In this document: positions 1-7,115 of the stretch, piece after piece | How positions within the stretch are numbered: position 1 is the first letter of the stretch | Layout of the letters: every line of letters starts with the position of its first letter | From: an uncultured Paracoccaceae bacterium | GTDB lineage: Bacteria; Pseudomonadota; Alphaproteobacteria; Rhodobacterales; Rhodobacteraceae | Assembly (NCBI GenBank): GCA_937927885.1 | Contig: CALEZJ010000424.1 | Span: forward strand, 1 to 16,989 | Reading direction: 5' to 3' | DNA: 16,989 nt | Translations under genes and position numbers: made by a program | Notes under the pieces: generated by a model | Seen by the model: only the letters and a program-made list of their open reading frames with translations | What the model was told of the DNA's origin: nothing | Databases searched by the model: none

Positions 1-1169
1 GCCGCGATGCGCGCGGTGCCGATCGTGGCATCGGGCAAGGCGACCAGGAATTCCTCGCCGCCGATCCGCGCGACCAGATCGGTGGGGCGCATGTTTTCGC
101 GCAGGCGCGACGCGACAGCTTCGAGCACGGCGTCCCCGGCAGCATGCCCGAAGGTGTCATTCACCGTCTTGAACCGGTCGAGGTCCAGCACCATCACGGC
201 AAACCGCCGACCGGTCTCGCGCGCCTGATTGGCGATGCGGTCCAGATGCGCCAGCGCGTAGCGGCGGTTGAACAGCCCGGTGAGCGGATCGGTCACCGCC
301 AGTTTCAGCCCCTGATTCACCGCCCGGCGCAGATCGTCCGCGCGCCGTTTGCGCTGGATGTGCAGCATGATGCGCAGCGCGGTTTCCTGCGGGTCGAGCG
401 GCAGGGTCAAAAGGTCATTGGCCCCGACATCGAGCGCCATCGCCGCCGTATCCGGATCGGCCTCGTGCAGGGCCAGCGCGATGGCGGCGTGGCGGCTTTG
501 CATCCGCGAGCGCAGGTCCGCCACCAGTCGCTGCCCCGAGCCGTGACTGCCGAGGTCGGCGGCGATCATGTAGAAATCCGGCAGCGCGGCCTCGGGCGTG
601 TCGCCCAGCGCGGCCGAAGGGGACAGGATCGAGACCCGCGCCTTCAGATGCGGGGCCAGGGCGGCGCGCCAGCCCATCGCGATGGCGGGATCTGCGGCAA
701 TCAGACCGACGCGGGGCGGCAGGGCAAAGACAGTCTCGGCCTCGGCGAGGGCCATCTCGCCCCAGGTTTCCGACCGCAGCCGCAATTCGGTTTCCGTTTC
801 ACGCGCCCGCATCAGGCTGCGGATGCGGGCCAGCAGGATCACTTCGTTCAGGGGCTTGGTCAGGAATTCGTCCGCCCCCGCCTCGAGCGCGCGCAAGCGG
901 CTGGCGCGATCGCCCGAAGCCGTGATCACCACGATCGGAATGTGCTGGGTTGCCGGATCGGCGCGCAACCTGCGACAAACCTCGATCCCGGAAATGTCGG
1001 GCAGCATCATGTCGAGCAGGATCAGCGTCGGCGCTTCGCTGCGCGCCACCTCCAGCGCGGCAAGGCCGGAAGCCGCCTGCACGGTCTCATGGCAAGCTGC
1101 GTTGAGCTTGACCTTGAGGATGATCCGGTTGGTCGCCAGATCATCGACGATGAGAATTTTGCCCGACAT
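1..1169 (-). CDS. pleD: PleD-type response regulator / diguanylate cyclase (partial, 3' end outside window)
   Basis: The protein makes c-di-GMP from two GTP under control of receiver phosphorylation, in the cytoplasm. Reading leftward from the ATG at 1169-1167, about 389 residues are visible and the frame is still open at base 1. Residues 1 to about 120 form a receiver domain with the acidic pair D9-D10, the phosphoacceptor D53 in LILLDMMLPD, and the conserved Thr and Lys (VVITAS, FLTKPL). A second, degenerate receiver follows. The GGDEF domain then begins with DPLTGLFNRR and DLDRFKTVND. The active site is GGEEF (bases 48-62) and an RxxD inhibitory site (RPTD) lies five residues before it, so catalysis and product feedback both look intact. 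This Rec-Rec-GGDEF order is the PleD architecture known from Caulobacter. AAGGTGATGG just upstream of the ATG serves as ribosome binding site. The gene is divergent from the DUF3572 gene. No divK is visible upstream of it, unlike Caulobacter. Confidence 0.93.
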   Translation of the reverse strand, partial: MSGKILIVDDLATNRIILKVKLNAACHETVQAASGLAALEVARSEAPTLILLDMMLPDISGIEVCRRLRADPATQHIPIVVITASGDRASRLRALEAGADEFLTKPLNEVILLARIRSLMRARETETELRLRSETWGEMALAEAETVFALPPRVGLIAADPAIAMGWRAALAPHLKARVSILSPSAALGDTPEAALPDFYMIAADLGSHGSGQRLVADLRSRMQSRHAAIALALHEADPDTAAMALDVGANDLLTLPLDPQETALRIMLHIQRKRRADDLRRAVNQGLKLAVTDPLTGLFNRRYALAHLDRIANQARETGRRFAVMVLDLDRFKTVNDTFGHAAGDAVLEAVASRLRENMRPTDLVARIGGEEFLVALPDATIGTARIA

Positions 1170-1255
1170 CTACCATCACCTTGCCCCGGCCGGTTCGGGA
1201 GGCTATCGATTGTCCCAGCCGCCCGGCCTCTGACCTTGACCCTAGGCGCAAATGG

Positions 1256-1270
1256 TTAACGAAGTCTTTA
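1256..1270 (+). promoter_or_regulatory. CtrA-like box in the pleD / DUF3572 divergent intergenic region
   Basis: The 126-bp gap between the divergent pleD and DUF3572 starts contains TTAACGAAGTCTTTA. This reads as TTAA-N7-TTTA, one base from the TTAA-N7-TTAA consensus of the alphaproteobacterial cell-cycle regulator CtrA. A TTGACC hexamer lies at 1236-1241, but no good -10 sits at the right spacing from it. Caulobacter pleD belongs to a CtrA-linked cell-cycle circuit, which makes the site plausible. A single near-match in an AT-richer gap can also arise by chance. Confidence 0.35.
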
Positions 1271-1295
1271 CATTTTCCCAGACGCGAGGCCGGGA

Positions 1296-1574
1296 GTGAC
1301 GCGAGACGCTGCAGAAACCTTTGCCGCCCGCGTGTTGGCCTGGCTTGCCGCGGACCCCGAGCGGTTGGGCGTCTTTCTGGCCTGGTCCGGCCAGTCCCCG
1401 TCCGGGCTGGCGGCGCGGATCGCCGACCCGGGCGTTCTTCTGGCCGCTGTCGATTTCCTCATGCTTGACGAGGCGCAGTTGATCGAGGCCTGCGCGGCGC
1501 TGGGCGTTCCCCCTGAAACCCCGATGCGGGCGCGCGCGGCGCTGCCCGGCGGCGATGACCCGCACTGGACCTGA
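1296..1574 (+). CDS. DUF3572 family protein
   Basis: This is a 92-residue acidic protein of unknown function. It matches my recollection of the DUF3572 family in length and in its ending, MRARAALPGGDDPHWT, which resembles the family's conserved C-terminus. Alpha-helical segments are likely throughout, and there is no signal peptide or membrane segment. The start is GTG at 1296, with GAGG about seven bases upstream; no ATG fits. In alphaproteobacteria this family often sits next to pleD, as here, but no biochemical role is established. The stop lies three bases before the HAD hydrolase ATG, so the two genes are probably cotranscribed. Confidence 0.85.
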   Translation: MTRDAAETFAARVLAWLAADPERLGVFLAWSGQSPSGLAARIADPGVLLAAVDFLMLDEAQLIEACAALGVPPETPMRARAALPGGDDPHWT

Positions 1575-1577
1575 CCC

Positions 1578-2264
1578 ATGCAGAACATTCGCGCGATCCT
1601 GTTCGACAAGGATGGAACGCTCTTTGATTTTCAGGCGACCTGGGGCCGCTGGGCGCGCAATTTCCTGCAGGCCAAGGCAAAGGGTGATCCGGCCCTGGTG
1701 GCGCGGATGGCCGAGGCGATGGATTTCGACCTCGAGGCGGGGCGATTCCGGCCCGGTTCGCTGGTGATCGCGGGAACCGGACGCGATGTCGCCGAGTTGC
1801 TGGCGCCGATCCTGGGCCATGATGTCGCCCCGCTCGAGGCCGAGATCGCCCAGACCGCGGCACTGGTTCCCCTGGCAGAGACCGTCCCGCTGGACCCGCT
1901 GCTGGCCCGTCTCAGGGCGGCCGGGCTGCGTCTGGGGGTGGCCACCAACGATTATGAAACGGTGGCGCACCGGCATGTCGACGAGGTCAGGGAACACTTT
2001 GATTTCATTGCCGGGTTCGATTCCGGTCACGGGGCAAAGCCGGGGCCCGGCATGCTTCTGGCCTTTGCCCGGGCCTGCGGGCTGGCCCCGCACCAGGTGC
2101 TGATGGTCGGCGATTCGCGCCACGATCTGGCGGCGGGGCGGGCGGCGGGCATGCCCACGCTGGCCGTGCTGACCGGGGTGGCCGAAGCCGGGGATCTGGC
2201 CGATCTGGCCGATGCCGTGCGCCCGGATATCGGGCATCTGCCCGATTTGCTGGGATTGACGTAA
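1578..2264 (+). CDS. HAD superfamily hydrolase (phosphoglycolate phosphatase-like)
   Basis: A 228-residue cytosolic phosphatase of the haloacid dehalogenase superfamily. All four HAD motifs are visible: the nucleophile motif DKDGT (D10, D12), the motif II Thr in GVATND (T123), the motif III Lys in GHGAKPGPGM (K154), and the motif IV acidic residues in VGDSRHD (D179, D183). Residues of about 20 to 95 between motifs I and II form a helical C1-type cap, which places it with phosphoglycolate phosphatase/beta-phosphoglucomutase-like enzymes. The natural substrate cannot be read from the sequence, so no gene symbol is given. It starts three bases after the DUF3572 stop and ends about 65 bp before the H-NOX-like gene, so the plus-strand genes may form one transcript. 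Confidence 0.88.
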   Translation: MQNIRAILFDKDGTLFDFQATWGRWARNFLQAKAKGDPALVARMAEAMDFDLEAGRFRPGSLVIAGTGRDVAELLAPILGHDVAPLEAEIAQTAALVPLAETVPLDPLLARLRAAGLRLGVATNDYETVAHRHVDEVREHFDFIAGFDSGHGAKPGPGMLLAFARACGLAPHQVLMVGDSRHDLAAGRAAGMPTLAVLTGVAEAGDLADLADAVRPDIGHLPDLLGLT

Positions 2265-2329
2265 TCGCGTTTGCGAATTCTTAGGGACTTGGCGCCACGC
2301 TCGGCTTGTTTGAACAACGAGTGGCGGCG

Positions 2330-2929
2330 ATGCACGGTCTTGTCAACAAATCCCTTCAGACCTTTCTGGTCGACACGTTCGGCATGGCCGCCTGGCAGGA
2401 GATCGCGCATCGCTCCGGCGTGGCGCAGGCTTTGGGGCCGGACGGGTTCGAAAGCATGCAGATCTATGACGACAGCCTGACCGAGGCGCTGGTCGATGCC
2501 GCGGTCGCGGTGCTGCACTGTCCGCGCGACTCCCTTCTCGAGGATATGGGGACCTATCTGGTCTCGAACGAACGGATGGAACCGCTGCGTCGGCTGCTGC
2601 GCTTCGGGGGGGTCAGCTTTACCGATTTTCTGTTTTCCCTGGACGAGTTGCAGGGTCGCAGCCGCCTGGCAGTGCCCGATTTCACCATGCCCGATCTCAC
2701 CCTTGAAGAAGGGGGGCTGGGCCAGTTCACCCTCGTCTGCCGGGGCGGTCTGGCCGGGTTTGGCCATGTCATGGTCGGGATCCTGCGGGCGCTGGCGGAC
2801 GATTACGGCGCGCTCGCCGTGCTCGACCTGGGTGCCGCGGCCCCGGGCGAGGAGCGTATTGTGATCGAGGTGCATGATCCGGCCTTCCATGTCGGGCGGC
2901 GATTCGACCTGGCGGCGGAGACCCGGTGA
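2330..2929 (+). CDS. H-NOX (heme NO-binding) family protein lacking the heme-ligand histidine
   Basis: A 199-residue protein whose start MHGLVNKSLQTFLVDTFG is typical of H-NOX domains. The family normally binds heme through a His about 100 residues in and senses NO or O2 to control a partner cyclase. Here FLFSLDELQ aligns with the family's FL..LDEVH, so the proximal His is replaced by Gln (Q108, codon CAG at 2651-2653). The heme-propionate motif YxSxR reads TLVCR (T134, V136, R138), so only the Arg is kept. Heme binding is therefore doubtful, and the protein may be a hemeless or redox/protein-interaction variant. C64 and C137 are candidate redox residues. The ATG at 2330 is preferred over an in-frame TTG at 2306 because family members begin MHG or MKG. 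The stop overlaps the following diguanylate cyclase start (TGATG), which indicates a coupled pair. Confidence 0.85.
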   Translation: MHGLVNKSLQTFLVDTFGMAAWQEIAHRSGVAQALGPDGFESMQIYDDSLTEALVDAAVAVLHCPRDSLLEDMGTYLVSNERMEPLRRLLRFGGVSFTDFLFSLDELQGRSRLAVPDFTMPDLTLEEGGLGQFTLVCRGGLAGFGHVMVGILRALADDYGALAVLDLGAAAPGEERIVIEVHDPAFHVGRRFDLAAETR

Positions 2930-3969
2930 TGGACGGGGATCCCCGCCCGCCGGGATTCGGGCTCGGCGCCGCGGCGCTGGGGCAGCTGATGCCGATGTAC
3001 CTGTGGCTGGATGCCGGGTGCAGGATCTGCGGGATCGGCCCCACGATGCGCAAGCTGCTCGGCGACGCGGTGCTGGGTCAGACGCTCGACAGTGTCTTTG
3101 TGCTGCGTGTGCCGCGGCGCGCCGATCACGCGGGCGCCCTGCTGCGCGCGCAGCGCCTGCTGATGAAGCTGCGCGATCCCCCCGGCACGGCATTCAAGGG
3201 CACAGCGGTTCCGCTTTCCGGGCCGGAAGGTGTGCTGGTCAACCTCTCGTTCGGCTATGCCGTGCGCGAGGCCGTGCGCGATCACGAACTCTCGGCGACC
3301 GATTTCGCGCCGACGGATCTGGCGATCGAACTCCTCTACCTGCACGAGGCCAAGCGTGCCGTGATGGGCGAGGTGACGCGCATGGCCGACCGGTTGCAGG
3401 GCGCCAAGGCCCGGGCCGAGGCCCAGGCGGTCACCGATGCGCTGACTGGACTGGGCAATCGGCGCGCGATGGAAATGACACTGGAGAAACTGCTGCAATC
3501 GGGTCAGGGATTTGCCCTGCTGCATCTCGATCTCGACTATTTCAAGCAGGTGAACGACACGCTGGGCCATGCAGCGGGCGATCATGTGCTGTGCGAAACC
3601 GCCGCGCGGCTGCGCGCCAGCGTGCGCGGGGACGATCTGGTTACACGGGTGGGGGGCGATGAATTCGTCATCCTGCTGGCCGGGGTCCATGATCCGGCGC
3701 CGTTGCGCCGGGTCGGCGCACAGATCCTGCGGCGCATGTCCGGGCCGATCACCTTTCAGGATCAGCCTTGCCGTGTCGCGATTTCCATCGGAGCGGTCCT
3801 GCGCCAGCCCGGCGAGGCGATCGTCGGCGATGCCCTGCTGGCACGCGCCGATGCGGCGCTTTACGCATCGAAAAAGGCCGGCCGCGCCCGGTTGAGCCTG
3901 GGCCTGCCTGACGGCAGCGCGCAGGACATGGTGTCCGAGTGCGACCTCGATGCGGGAGAGGCGCCGTGA
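2929..3969 (+). CDS. Diguanylate cyclase with HNOBA/PAS-like N-terminal domain, partner of the H-NOX-like protein
   Basis: A 346-residue cytosolic enzyme predicted to make c-di-GMP. Residues of about 15 to 125 resemble the HNOBA (heme-NO-binding associated) PAS-like domain: an MPMYLWLD start, a segment around AFKGTAVPL, and then LSATDFAPTDLAIELLYLHE. Residues 131-168 form a signaling helix with coiled-coil character. The GGDEF domain follows with DALTGLGNRR, DLDYFKQVND (metal Asp D201) and an intact GGDEF motif at 242-246. The inhibitory site RGDD (R233-D236) lies five residues before it. ATG at 2929 overlaps the H-NOX-like stop by one base; a GTG at 2926 is the alternative start. H-NOX proteins commonly control an adjacent cyclase, and such an H-NOX/diguanylate cyclase pair is known in the roseobacter Dinoroseobacter shibae. 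The enzyme half looks fully active, while its sensor half lacks the heme ligand. Confidence 0.9.
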   Translation: MDGDPRPPGFGLGAAALGQLMPMYLWLDAGCRICGIGPTMRKLLGDAVLGQTLDSVFVLRVPRRADHAGALLRAQRLLMKLRDPPGTAFKGTAVPLSGPEGVLVNLSFGYAVREAVRDHELSATDFAPTDLAIELLYLHEAKRAVMGEVTRMADRLQGAKARAEAQAVTDALTGLGNRRAMEMTLEKLLQSGQGFALLHLDLDYFKQVNDTLGHAAGDHVLCETAARLRASVRGDDLVTRVGGDEFVILLAGVHDPAPLRRVGAQILRRMSGPITFQDQPCRVAISIGAVLRQPGEAIVGDALLARADAALYASKKAGRARLSLGLPDGSAQDMVSECDLDAGEAP

Positions 3970-4065
3970 CGTTGCGGCTCTCGGGGCTGATCCGGGCCCT
4001 CGATGCGCTCCGCTCCCGTTTCCGGACGGCCCTGTTCATGGCGCGCAAGTTCCGGACCCTGGCCA

Positions 4066-4097
4066 GATTGGACCATGCCTCTTCGCCGGGTCCAATC
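4066..4097. terminator. Inverted repeat between convergent genes (possible bidirectional terminator)
   Basis: GATTGGACC at 4066-4074 and GGTCCAATC at 4089-4097 are perfect 9-bp arms around a 14-base loop. The repeat lies in the 143-bp gap between the convergent diguanylate cyclase and DoeA-like genes, where a shared terminator is expected. No T-run follows on either strand, so this is not a canonical intrinsic terminator. It could act as an mRNA 3'-end stabiliser or a Rho-linked site instead. Confidence 0.4.
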
Positions 4098-4112
4098 CAC
4101 GGGCGGGGGCAG

Positions 4113-5279
4113 TCAGGTCTTGATGACCAGACCGCCGGGAAGGGTGCTCAGTCGCTCGACGCCGGTCTGGGTGATCAGGATCGGTTCGGTCGTTTCGATC
4201 CCGCCGTCCTCCAGCCAGAGGGCCGGCATGAAATGGAATACCATCCCCGGTTGCAGGACGGTTTCGTCCCCGCGCCGCAACGACATGGTGCGCTCGCCCC
4301 AGTCCGGCGGATAGCTGAGGCCGATGGAATAGCCCGCCCTGCTGTCCTTGACAAAGCCGTGTCGCCCCAGGGTTTCGGAAAAAGCCACGGCGAGATCATG
4401 GCAGGTGGACCCGGGCCGGGCCTTGGCAAGCACCGCCTCGGTCGCCTCGGCCACCGCAGCTTCCGCGCGACGGTACAGGGTGGGCGGTTCGCCAAAGAAC
4501 AGCGTGCGCGACTGCGGGCAGTGGTATCGGCGATAAACCCCTGCAATTTCAAAGAAATGCGACTCCGCACGCTGCATGGGCCGGTCGTCCCAGGTCAGAT
4601 GCGGCGCGGTTGCGTCCAGCCCGGACGGGGCCATCGGCACGATCGCGGCGTAATCCCCCCAGTGACCGTCTGCGCCCAGAACTGCGGTGCGCAGGATCTC
4701 GGCCACCAGTCTGTTCTTGGCAAGCCCCGGCTCGGCCACCTCCAGGATGCGTCGGTGCATCGCCTCGACGATACGCGCAGCGCGGCGCAGGCGCTCGATT
4801 TCGGCAGGCGACTTCACGGCGCGCTGCCAATTCACCAACCCGGTTGCATCCGCCAGCGTGATCTGCCCTGCCAGGACCGCGTGGGCCTTGGCCGAGTAAT
4901 AATAGTTGTCCATCTCGACCCCGACACGCCCCTTGGCCCAGCCGTGATCGGCGATCACGCGGATCAGATCCTCCATAGGGTGTTTGGCGGGGTTCTGCAC
5001 ATAGGTATCATCATACCCCAATATCTGATCCGCGCCCATCCAGACCGTGCGCCGCGCTCCGGCCGCGTCCATGCCACGCCCCCACCAGAGCGGCGCGCCA
5101 CTGGGCCCCACCACAACCGCCTGATACACATAGAACGACCAGCCATCATAGCCGGTCAGCCATGCCATGTTCGACGGGTCTGAAATGACCAGCGAATCGA
5201 GCCCTTTCGCGGCCATCGCCGCCCGGACCCTGACAAGGCGCGCGTCATATTCGGCGCGGGAAAACGCGGCTGCGTCCAT
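4113..5279 (-). CDS. doeA: M24/creatinase-fold hydrolase, probable ectoine hydrolase DoeA
   Basis: A 388-residue cytosolic protein of the M24 pita-bread fold. DoeA opens the ectoine ring to N-acetyl-L-2,4-diaminobutyrate at the start of ectoine catabolism. The sequence follows DoeA closely as I recall it: DPSNMAWLTGYDGWSFYVYQ, WWGRGMDA, VGVEMDNYYYSA, NWQRAVKSPAEIERLR, APHLTWDDRP, FFEIAGVYRRYHCP and GLSYPPDWGERTMSLR. The Asp/His/Glu metal ligands of true M24 aminopeptidases are not found at the usual places (CPQSRT and VFHFMPA replace the SDxTRT and TIEPG types), as in creatinase and DoeA. The ATG at 5279 follows a purine-rich ribosome binding site (AAGGGGAAGG); an in-frame start 96 bases upstream would add an atypical Arg/Pro-rich leader. 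No other ectoine-use genes are nearby, so a related amidinohydrolase role stays possible. Confidence 0.78.
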   Translation of the reverse strand: MDAAAFSRAEYDARLVRVRAAMAAKGLDSLVISDPSNMAWLTGYDGWSFYVYQAVVVGPSGAPLWWGRGMDAAGARRTVWMGADQILGYDDTYVQNPAKHPMEDLIRVIADHGWAKGRVGVEMDNYYYSAKAHAVLAGQITLADATGLVNWQRAVKSPAEIERLRRAARIVEAMHRRILEVAEPGLAKNRLVAEILRTAVLGADGHWGDYAAIVPMAPSGLDATAPHLTWDDRPMQRAESHFFEIAGVYRRYHCPQSRTLFFGEPPTLYRRAEAAVAEATEAVLAKARPGSTCHDLAVAFSETLGRHGFVKDSRAGYSIGLSYPPDWGERTMSLRRGDETVLQPGMVFHFMPALWLEDGGIETTEPILITQTGVERLSTLPGGLVIKT

Positions 5280-5475
5280 GGAACCTTCCCCTTTTTTCCG
5301 AGTGTTGCATGAAGATCGGGGTGTGGGAAGGGGGGCGCCGCCGCGGCCGGGCCGGCTTGCCGGGTTCCGGGTCACACCCCACCCACCAGAGCTGGCGCCC
5401 CGGCAACCGGATCAGGGCAGGCACAGGCAAGGTGTGCGGCGGGATCGGAGCAAGGCAAGGATCGGAAAGGCTGCG

Positions 5476-5492
5476 CGGCCCATCAAGGGCCG
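5476..5492 (-). terminator. Weak hairpin downstream of dtd
   Basis: CGGCCC and GGGCCG form a 6-bp GC-rich stem with a 5-base loop, 38 bases downstream of the dtd stop on the minus strand. Only three T residues follow it, so termination would be weak. The rest of the 250-bp gap between dtd and the DoeA-like gene (5280-5529) shows no coding signal. It probably holds the end of the seven-gene operon and the promoter of the DoeA-like gene. Confidence 0.3.
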
Positions 5493-5529
5493 GAGCAGGC
5501 GCCCCCGAACCATCACGGCGGGTTCCGCG

Positions 5530-5994
5530 CTAGCCGTCGATCCGCGCGGGCGGGGCGTCCTGATCCAGCCAGATCGTCATCGGCCCGTCATTGACCAGTT
5601 CGACGGCCATTTCCGCGCCAAAAACGCCCCGGCCCACGGCAACCCCCTGGGCCTCCAGGTGATCGGCAAACACCTCATACAAGGCGCGGCCCAGATCCGG
5701 CGGGGCGGCAGCCGAAAATCCCGGGCGGTTCCCGCGCGAGGTATCGGCCGCCAGCGTGAACTGGCTGACCACCAGAACACCGCCGCCGACCTGTGTCAGC
5801 GCGCGGTTCGTCTTTCCCTCGTCGTCGCGAAAGACGCGCAGTTTCAGGATCTTGTCCGCCAATGCGCGGGCGCGGGCCGCGTCATCTCCCGCCATGGCGC
5901 AGACCAGTATCATCAAGCCCGGTCCACACCCGCCCACCAATGCCCCATCCACACGGACCGATGCGCGGGTGACCCGCTGGACCAGCGCCCTCAT
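5530..5994 (-). CDS. dtd: D-aminoacyl-tRNA deacylase
   Basis: A 154-residue cytosolic enzyme that hydrolyses D-aminoacyl-tRNA (and mischarged Gly-tRNA), keeping D-amino acids out of translation. It starts with the family signature MRALVQRV and has both catalytic-site motifs: SQFTLAAD at 77-84, and the Gly-cisPro motif in VNDGPMT at 134-140 (G137-P138). Its length is normal for the family (about 145-155 residues). The ATG at 5994 overlaps the stop of the upstream zinc-ribbon gene (ATGA), so translation is probably coupled and dtd is the last gene of the operon. A longer in-frame start at 6069 lies inside the upstream gene and lacks family support. The enzyme is housekeeping; its place behind a membrane-stress type module is unusual. 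Confidence 0.95.
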   Translation of the reverse strand: MRALVQRVTRASVRVDGALVGGCGPGLMILVCAMAGDDAARARALADKILKLRVFRDDEGKTNRALTQVGGGVLVVSQFTLAADTSRGNRPGFSAAAPPDLGRALYEVFADHLEAQGVAVGRGVFGAEMAVELVNDGPMTIWLDQDAPPARIDG

Positions 5995-7109
5995 CCCTGC
6001 ATCTGCGAGACATAATAGACCGCGACGCCGATCACCACGGCAGCCACCACTGCCCCGGCGATCTTCCACGCCGACCAGGGCCGCTCGCCCTGCACCTTGC
6101 CGGTCTGGCCGTTGACGACAAACCGATAGGATTTGTCGCGATACCGGTAGGCCGCCATCCAGATCGGCAGCAGCAGGTGCTTGACCTTCTCGTTCTGATG
6201 CTCGGTGTCGACCGAATGCACGCGCTGCTCGTCACCGCCGATGTCGCGGCGCACATCCTGTCGGATCACCTCGTCCATCCGGGCGAGGCCCAGGGCATGA
6301 CCTTCGGGCAGTTGCACGGTGTAACCCTCGGCGCGAAAGCCGGACAGGAACTGGGGATCGTAAGGGGCCAGTTCGCCCAGCATCCAGGGTTCCAGATTGC
6401 GGGTGTAATTGGGCGGCAGCGATTGCGCCGCCATCACCAGCACATCGTTGAACTGGCGCGCAACCCGGCCCGAAACGCGGGTCCAGCGGATCTTGCGCAC
6501 GCGCTCGGTCTCGGTCTTGCCGTTTCGGGTTACGGTGCGGCTTTCGTAATAGGCATCGCCGCGTTCGCCCGTATAGCGGCTGCGTGTGTCGGAATCGAAG
6601 GCCCAATAGGGCACATAGAGCCCGTCCAGCCGCGAGCCGTCGGACCGGGCGTATTTCTTCAAGGCATTGGGCGCGAACCACAATCTTCCCAGCCAGTTGC
6701 GCATCGCGTCATGGGCCTGCCGTTCGTTCAGCTTGAACGGGAGCACCGCGGCGGGTTTGATCTGGCGTTGCGTGCCGGTGTCGGTGACCACTGGCGAGCC
6801 GCAGAACGGGCATTGCGCGGCATGTTGCGCGGGGTCGAATTCGACCTGAGCACCGCAGGTGTTGCACCCCAGAACGCGGTGTTCCTCCATCGCCTGTGGG
6901 GGCAGGTGGTTGGCCAGTGCCTCGCGCAGATCGAGGGCGACGAGGGCGGCTGCGCGGTCTTCGTCGCTGAAGGGGATGTCCTGTTCGTGGCCGCAATACT
7001 GGCAGGTCAGGCGCCGCTGGCCGGGAGCAAAACGCAGTTGTGCCCCGCATTGGCCGCAGGGAAAGCGGTGGGCGTCAACGGGGGCGCCGGGATCGGTCGT
7101 GTCGCTCAT
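5991..7109 (-). CDS. Double zinc-ribbon, tail-anchored membrane protein (YdjG-like)
   Basis: A 372-residue protein with two N-terminal zinc ribbons. The first has CxxC pairs C18/C21 and C36/C39, the second C82/C85 and C100/C103. A long soluble domain follows with [16 protein letters not shown] and [10 protein letters not shown]. One C-terminal membrane helix lies at about 348-366 with only six residues after it, giving a tail-anchored, cytoplasm-facing topology. Homologues are often misnamed as primosomal protein N'-like zinc-finger proteins. The architecture resembles Bacillus YdjG, which helps recruit an SPFH partner (YdjI) to the membrane, and the gene just upstream here encodes an SPFH protein, six bases away. 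A GGGGTGA sequence precedes the ATG. A membrane scaffold role is inferred; no enzyme activity is evident. Confidence 0.82.
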   Translation of the reverse strand: MSDTTDPGAPVDAHRFPCGQCGAQLRFAPGQRRLTCQYCGHEQDIPFSDEDRAAALVALDLREALANHLPPQAMEEHRVLGCNTCGAQVEFDPAQHAAQCPFCGSPVVTDTGTQRQIKPAAVLPFKLNERQAHDAMRNWLGRLWFAPNALKKYARSDGSRLDGLYVPYWAFDSDTRSRYTGERGDAYYESRTVTRNGKTETERVRKIRWTRVSGRVARQFNDVLVMAAQSLPPNYTRNLEPWMLGELAPYDPQFLSGFRAEGYTVQLPEGHALGLARMDEVIRQDVRRDIGGDEQRVHSVDTEHQNEKVKHLLLPIWMAAYRYRDKSYRFVVNGQTGKVQGERPWSAWKIAGAVVAAVVIGVAVYYVSQMQG

Positions 7110-7115
7110 GATGTG

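Noticed and set aside
144..1259. Plus-strand open frame of 371 codons opposite pleD
   Set aside because: The minus strand encodes an unmistakable Rec-Rec-GGDEF protein over the same bases, and the plus-strand translation is low-complexity Arg/Gln/His.
2281..2329. TTG start at 2306 for the H-NOX-like gene
   Set aside because: It would add eight residues before the family-typical MHG start, and TTG is a weak start codon.
3939..5183. Long plus-strand open frame (414 codons), including a GTG at 3966 that overlaps the diguanylate cyclase stop
   Set aside because: From 4113 on it lies antisense to the DoeA-like gene, whose protein has clear family motifs. The translation is Arg/Gly/His-rich with no domain, as expected of a high-GC shadow frame. 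The first 48 codons alone have no family either.
5290..5297. T6 run as a possible plus-strand intrinsic terminator
   Set aside because: No GC stem precedes it. On the minus strand it is the purine-rich stretch leading into the DoeA-like ribosome binding site.
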